The notes beneath the pieces are model-generated. The model saw only the letters and a list, made by a program, of their open reading frames with translations. It ran no database searches and was not told the DNA's origin. Made by a program: the position numbers and the translations under genes. A stretch of 6,808 nt of DNA from Rhodoferax sp. (lineage in GTDB: Bacteria > Pseudomonadota > Gammaproteobacteria > Burkholderiales > Burkholderiaceae_C): positions 1 through 6,808 of the forward strand of contig JAQGMQ010000456.1 in assembly GCA_028292305.1 (NCBI GenBank), given 5' to 3'. Positions 6,417 through 6,808 of this stretch are shown one piece after another. Numbering within the stretch: position 1 is the stretch's first letter; each line of letters begins with the position of its first letter.

Positions 6417-6656
6417 TCAGGCCTTTTGGTGGTTGGTGGCGTAGTCGATCGCGTTCTGCACCGTGGTGATCTTCTCGGCGTCTTCGTCCGGGATCTCAAT
6501 GCCGAATTCGTCTTCCAACGCCATCACGAGTTCCACGGTATCGAGCGAGTCGGCACCGAGGTCGGCCACGAAAGCCTTTTCAGGCGTGACCTGGGTTTCC
6601 TCTACACCGAGTTGTTCTGCAATGATTTTCTTAACGCGTGCTTCGATATCGCTCAT
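6417..6656 (-). CDS. acpP: Acyl carrier protein
   Basis: This is the small acidic carrier (79 aa) that holds the growing acyl chain on a 4'-phosphopantetheine arm during fatty acid synthesis and delivers it to lipid and lipid A assembly. The attachment serine is Ser37 in the DSL motif (LGADSLDTVELVMALEDEFG), with the usual acidic helix II after it. Length and sequence are those of a typical betaproteobacterial AcpP. The start is well set: GAGGG (6665-6661) lies 4 nt before the ATG, the clearest ribosome site among the complete genes here, which fits an abundant protein. fabG lies 117 bp upstream and fabF 152 bp downstream. Confidence 0.98.
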   Translation of the reverse strand: MSDIEARVKKIIAEQLGVEETQVTPEKAFVADLGADSLDTVELVMALEDEFGIEIPDEDAEKITTVQNAIDYATNHQKA

Positions 6657-6660
6657 GGTT

Positions 6661-6665
6661 CCCTC
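6661..6665 (-). promoter_or_regulatory. Ribosome binding site of acpP
   Basis: GAGGG on the minus strand lies 4 nt before the acpP ATG, within CAGAGGGAACC. It is stronger than the sites seen before fabF, the YgfX-like gene or rpoE. Confidence 0.7.
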
Positions 6666-6689
6666 TGAGGGTTGTAAAAAGAATCCGTG

Positions 6690-6695
6690 ATTTTA
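6690..6695 (-). promoter_or_regulatory. Candidate -10 element of an acpP promoter
   Basis: TAAAAT on the minus strand matches the sigma-70 -10 consensus at five of six positions. It would place the transcript start around 6683, giving a leader of about 27 nt that includes the ribosome site. No good -35 hexamer exists 16-18 bp upstream, where the sequence is GC-rich hairpin DNA. The call is tentative. A separate acpP promoter would fit the high demand for AcpP relative to FabG. Confidence 0.3.
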
Positions 6696-6697
6696 GC

Positions 6698-6722
6698 CGC
6701 GCCAGGGGTTTCGCCCCGCGCG
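6698..6722 (-). other. Hairpin between fabG and acpP
   Basis: On the minus strand CGCGCGGGG, a CGAAA loop, then CCCC and GCGCG pair into a 9-bp stem with a 2-nt bulge. A T-rich run (TTCTTTTT) follows only after about 18 nt, too far for a normal intrinsic terminator. It may act as a partial terminator for fabG or a processing site. It also occupies the place where the -35 box of the candidate acpP promoter would be. Confidence 0.4.
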
Positions 6723-6773
6723 TGGCTGCCGAACGGATATGACGGCTGGTGTTTGGCAAAACTGTTGCGCGGC

Positions 6774-6808
6774 TTACATATACATGCCGCCGTTGACGTG
6801 TAGCTCCT
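6774..6808 (-). CDS. fabG: 3-oxoacyl-ACP reductase, C-terminal end only
   Basis: The last ten codons before a TAA stop read ELHVNGGMYM, the well-known C-terminal end of FabG, with part of one more codon at the window edge. FabG is the NADPH-dependent reductase of the fatty acid elongation cycle. The rest of the gene lies beyond the right end of the window. The assignment rests on this short motif together with the position directly upstream of acpP and fabF, the standard fabG-acpP-fabF order, so it is firm despite the length. Confidence 0.9.
   Translation of the reverse strand, partial: ELHVNGGMYM

Overview
The window is a compact, GC-rich stretch of chromosome in which every gene I can support is read from the minus strand. 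Gene content, gene order and protein sequence point to a betaproteobacterium of the Burkholderiales, most likely Comamonadaceae. The features behind this are fabG-acpP-fabF leading straight into rpoE-rseA-rseB-mucD, a typical betaproteobacterial AcpP, and the conserved C-terminal segment of the RseA homologue. The family-level placement is inference from memory of such genomes; no search was run.

In transcription order (right to left) the window starts with the last codons of fabG (ketoacyl-ACP reductase), then acpP (acyl carrier protein) and fabF (ketoacyl-ACP synthase II). These belong to type II fatty acid synthesis. A 152-bp spacer between acpP and fabF holds four short GC-rich hairpins and no coding sequence. 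After fabF come a 74-bp spacer with two hairpins and a small gene for a two-helix membrane protein. Its soluble half carries the sequence pattern of the YgfX (CptA) family. A strong 12-bp hairpin sits over its first codons.

That small gene overlaps the start of rpoE by ATGA. It leads into the envelope-stress operon: sigma-E factor (rpoE), membrane anti-sigma factor (rseA), periplasmic co-regulator (rseB) and the two-PDZ periplasmic protease/chaperone DegP/MucD. The operon closes with a clear intrinsic terminator at 237-272. The remaining 236 bp at the left end are AT-richer and look non-coding, with a few inverted repeats.

How the genes work together: FabG, AcpP and FabF make the acyl chains for membrane phospholipid and lipopolysaccharide. 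The sigma-E module senses damage in the envelope built from those products: RseA holds RpoE at the inner membrane, RseB guards RseA from proteolysis, and DegP degrades or refolds damaged periplasmic proteins. No mobile element, CRISPR array, tRNA or rRNA was seen, and I found no wholly new system. The points most worth a second look are the YgfX-like gene beside rpoE, the hairpin over its start, and the hairpin-rich acpP-fabF spacer.
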